In this document: positions 29,750 through 29,844 of the stretch, piece after piece
Position numbering within the stretch: position 1 is the stretch's first letter
Layout: every line of letters starts with the position of its first letter
Source: a virus
Virus record (IMG/VR): IMGVR_UViG_3300010354_000399
Span: 1 to 29,844 of that record
Direction: 5' to 3' (one strand)
DNA: 29,844 bases
Notes under the pieces: generated by a model
Told to the model about the DNA's origin: nothing
Database searches by the model: none
The model's input: the letters and a program-made list of their open reading frames with translations, nothing else
Made by a program: the position numbers and the translations under genes

Positions 29750-29844
29750 TTATATGGCGTATCTATGAAACTAAGCCATCCTGTGGCTATATATTTTTCT
29801 TGAGTATTGCTAGCTATGCCTCTATGAGTAAAGCACCAGTCAAC
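29746..29844 (-). CDS. C-terminal fragment of an oxygenase/cupin-like protein
   Basis: An open frame enters from the right edge and ends at TGA 29748-29746, overlapping the fusion gene ATG by 4 nt. The visible 32 residues include VDWCFTHRGIASNTQ and IATGWLSFIDTPYK. A His-Arg pair in a late beta strand suits a 2OG oxygenase or cupin end, but the fragment is too short to be sure. Confidence 0.6.
   Translation of the reverse strand, partial: VDWCFTHRGIASNTQEKYIATGWLSFIDTPYK

Noticed and set aside
1-29844. CRISPR array, insertion sequence or integrase site
   Set aside because: No regularly spaced repeats, transposase motifs or terminal inverted repeats were seen. The tRNAs are not followed by a recombinase gene or an obvious repeated tRNA end.

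Overview
The window looks like part of a large, AT-rich tailed phage of marine type (T4-like myovirus or jumbo phage). The evidence is that all credible genes lie on the minus strand and are packed with 1-23 nt overlaps, many of them ATGA. Typical phage nucleotide genes are present: MazG-like pyrophosphohydrolase, dCMP deaminase, GTP cyclohydrolase I and GMP reductase. There is also an HNH endonuclease, tRNAs, and a very large set of small 2-oxoglutarate (2OG)/Fe(II) oxygenases. No capsid, tail or replication gene is visible, so phage identity is inferred and the host is unresolved. The promoters are sigma70-like (TTGACA - 17 bp - TATAAT), so a proteobacterial-type RNA polymerase is likely used.

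Layout in transcription order, from high to low coordinates. (1) 29.8-27.5 kb: the end of an oxygenase-like gene, then a 750-aa fusion of a GT32-type glycosyltransferase and a flavin-dependent halogenase. (2) 27.5-21.1 kb: an oxygenase island with seven 2OG-type genes, a GNAT-like protein, an SGNH-like hydrolase, a 42-aa membrane peptide and an apparent RNA polymerase omega subunit, interleaved with tRNAs. (3) 21.1-17.8 kb: a small orphan protein, a metallophosphoesterase, an oxygenase, a lipoprotein, and a TROVE/Ro-like RNA-binding protein behind a consensus promoter and a foldable leader. (4) 17.8-15.8 kb: a DGQHR-like protein, an HNH nuclease and an independent structured ncRNA with its own promoter and terminator. 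(5) 15.8-10.1 kb: glycosyltransferases, two more oxygenases and dCMP deaminase. (6) 10.1-7.4 kb: a secreted Lys-rich peptide, a start-less reading frame, a carbamoyltransferase and a metalloprotease-like protein. (7) 7.35-0 kb: FolE, GuaC, a glycosyltransferase, an epimerase, MazG-like and Bax-inhibitor-1-like proteins, and small phage proteins.

The most unusual signal is a repeated module. Four of four tRNA or tRNA-like genes (11.8, 25.0, 26.1 and 27.4 kb) end in an encoded CCA that lies only 5-6 nt before the ATG of an oxygenase-type gene with no Shine-Dalgarno sequence. Three of them begin 0-2 nt from the predicted +1 of their own promoter; the fourth shares its first base with the stop codon of the omega gene. 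tRNA 3' processing would therefore release nearly leaderless oxygenase mRNAs, a phage version of tRNA punctuation. Three further genes (FolE, a GT4 glycosyltransferase and the 81-aa protein at 21.1 kb) have a good promoter whose predicted +1 falls within 1 nt of the ATG, so they also look leaderless. Two of the four tRNA-like RNAs do not fold as normal tRNAs.

Together the genes suggest nucleotide supply plus a tailoring repertoire (hydroxylation, glycosylation, carbamoylation, halogenation, acylation). The target could be phage DNA bases, virion or host-surface glycans, or host proteins; the window does not decide.
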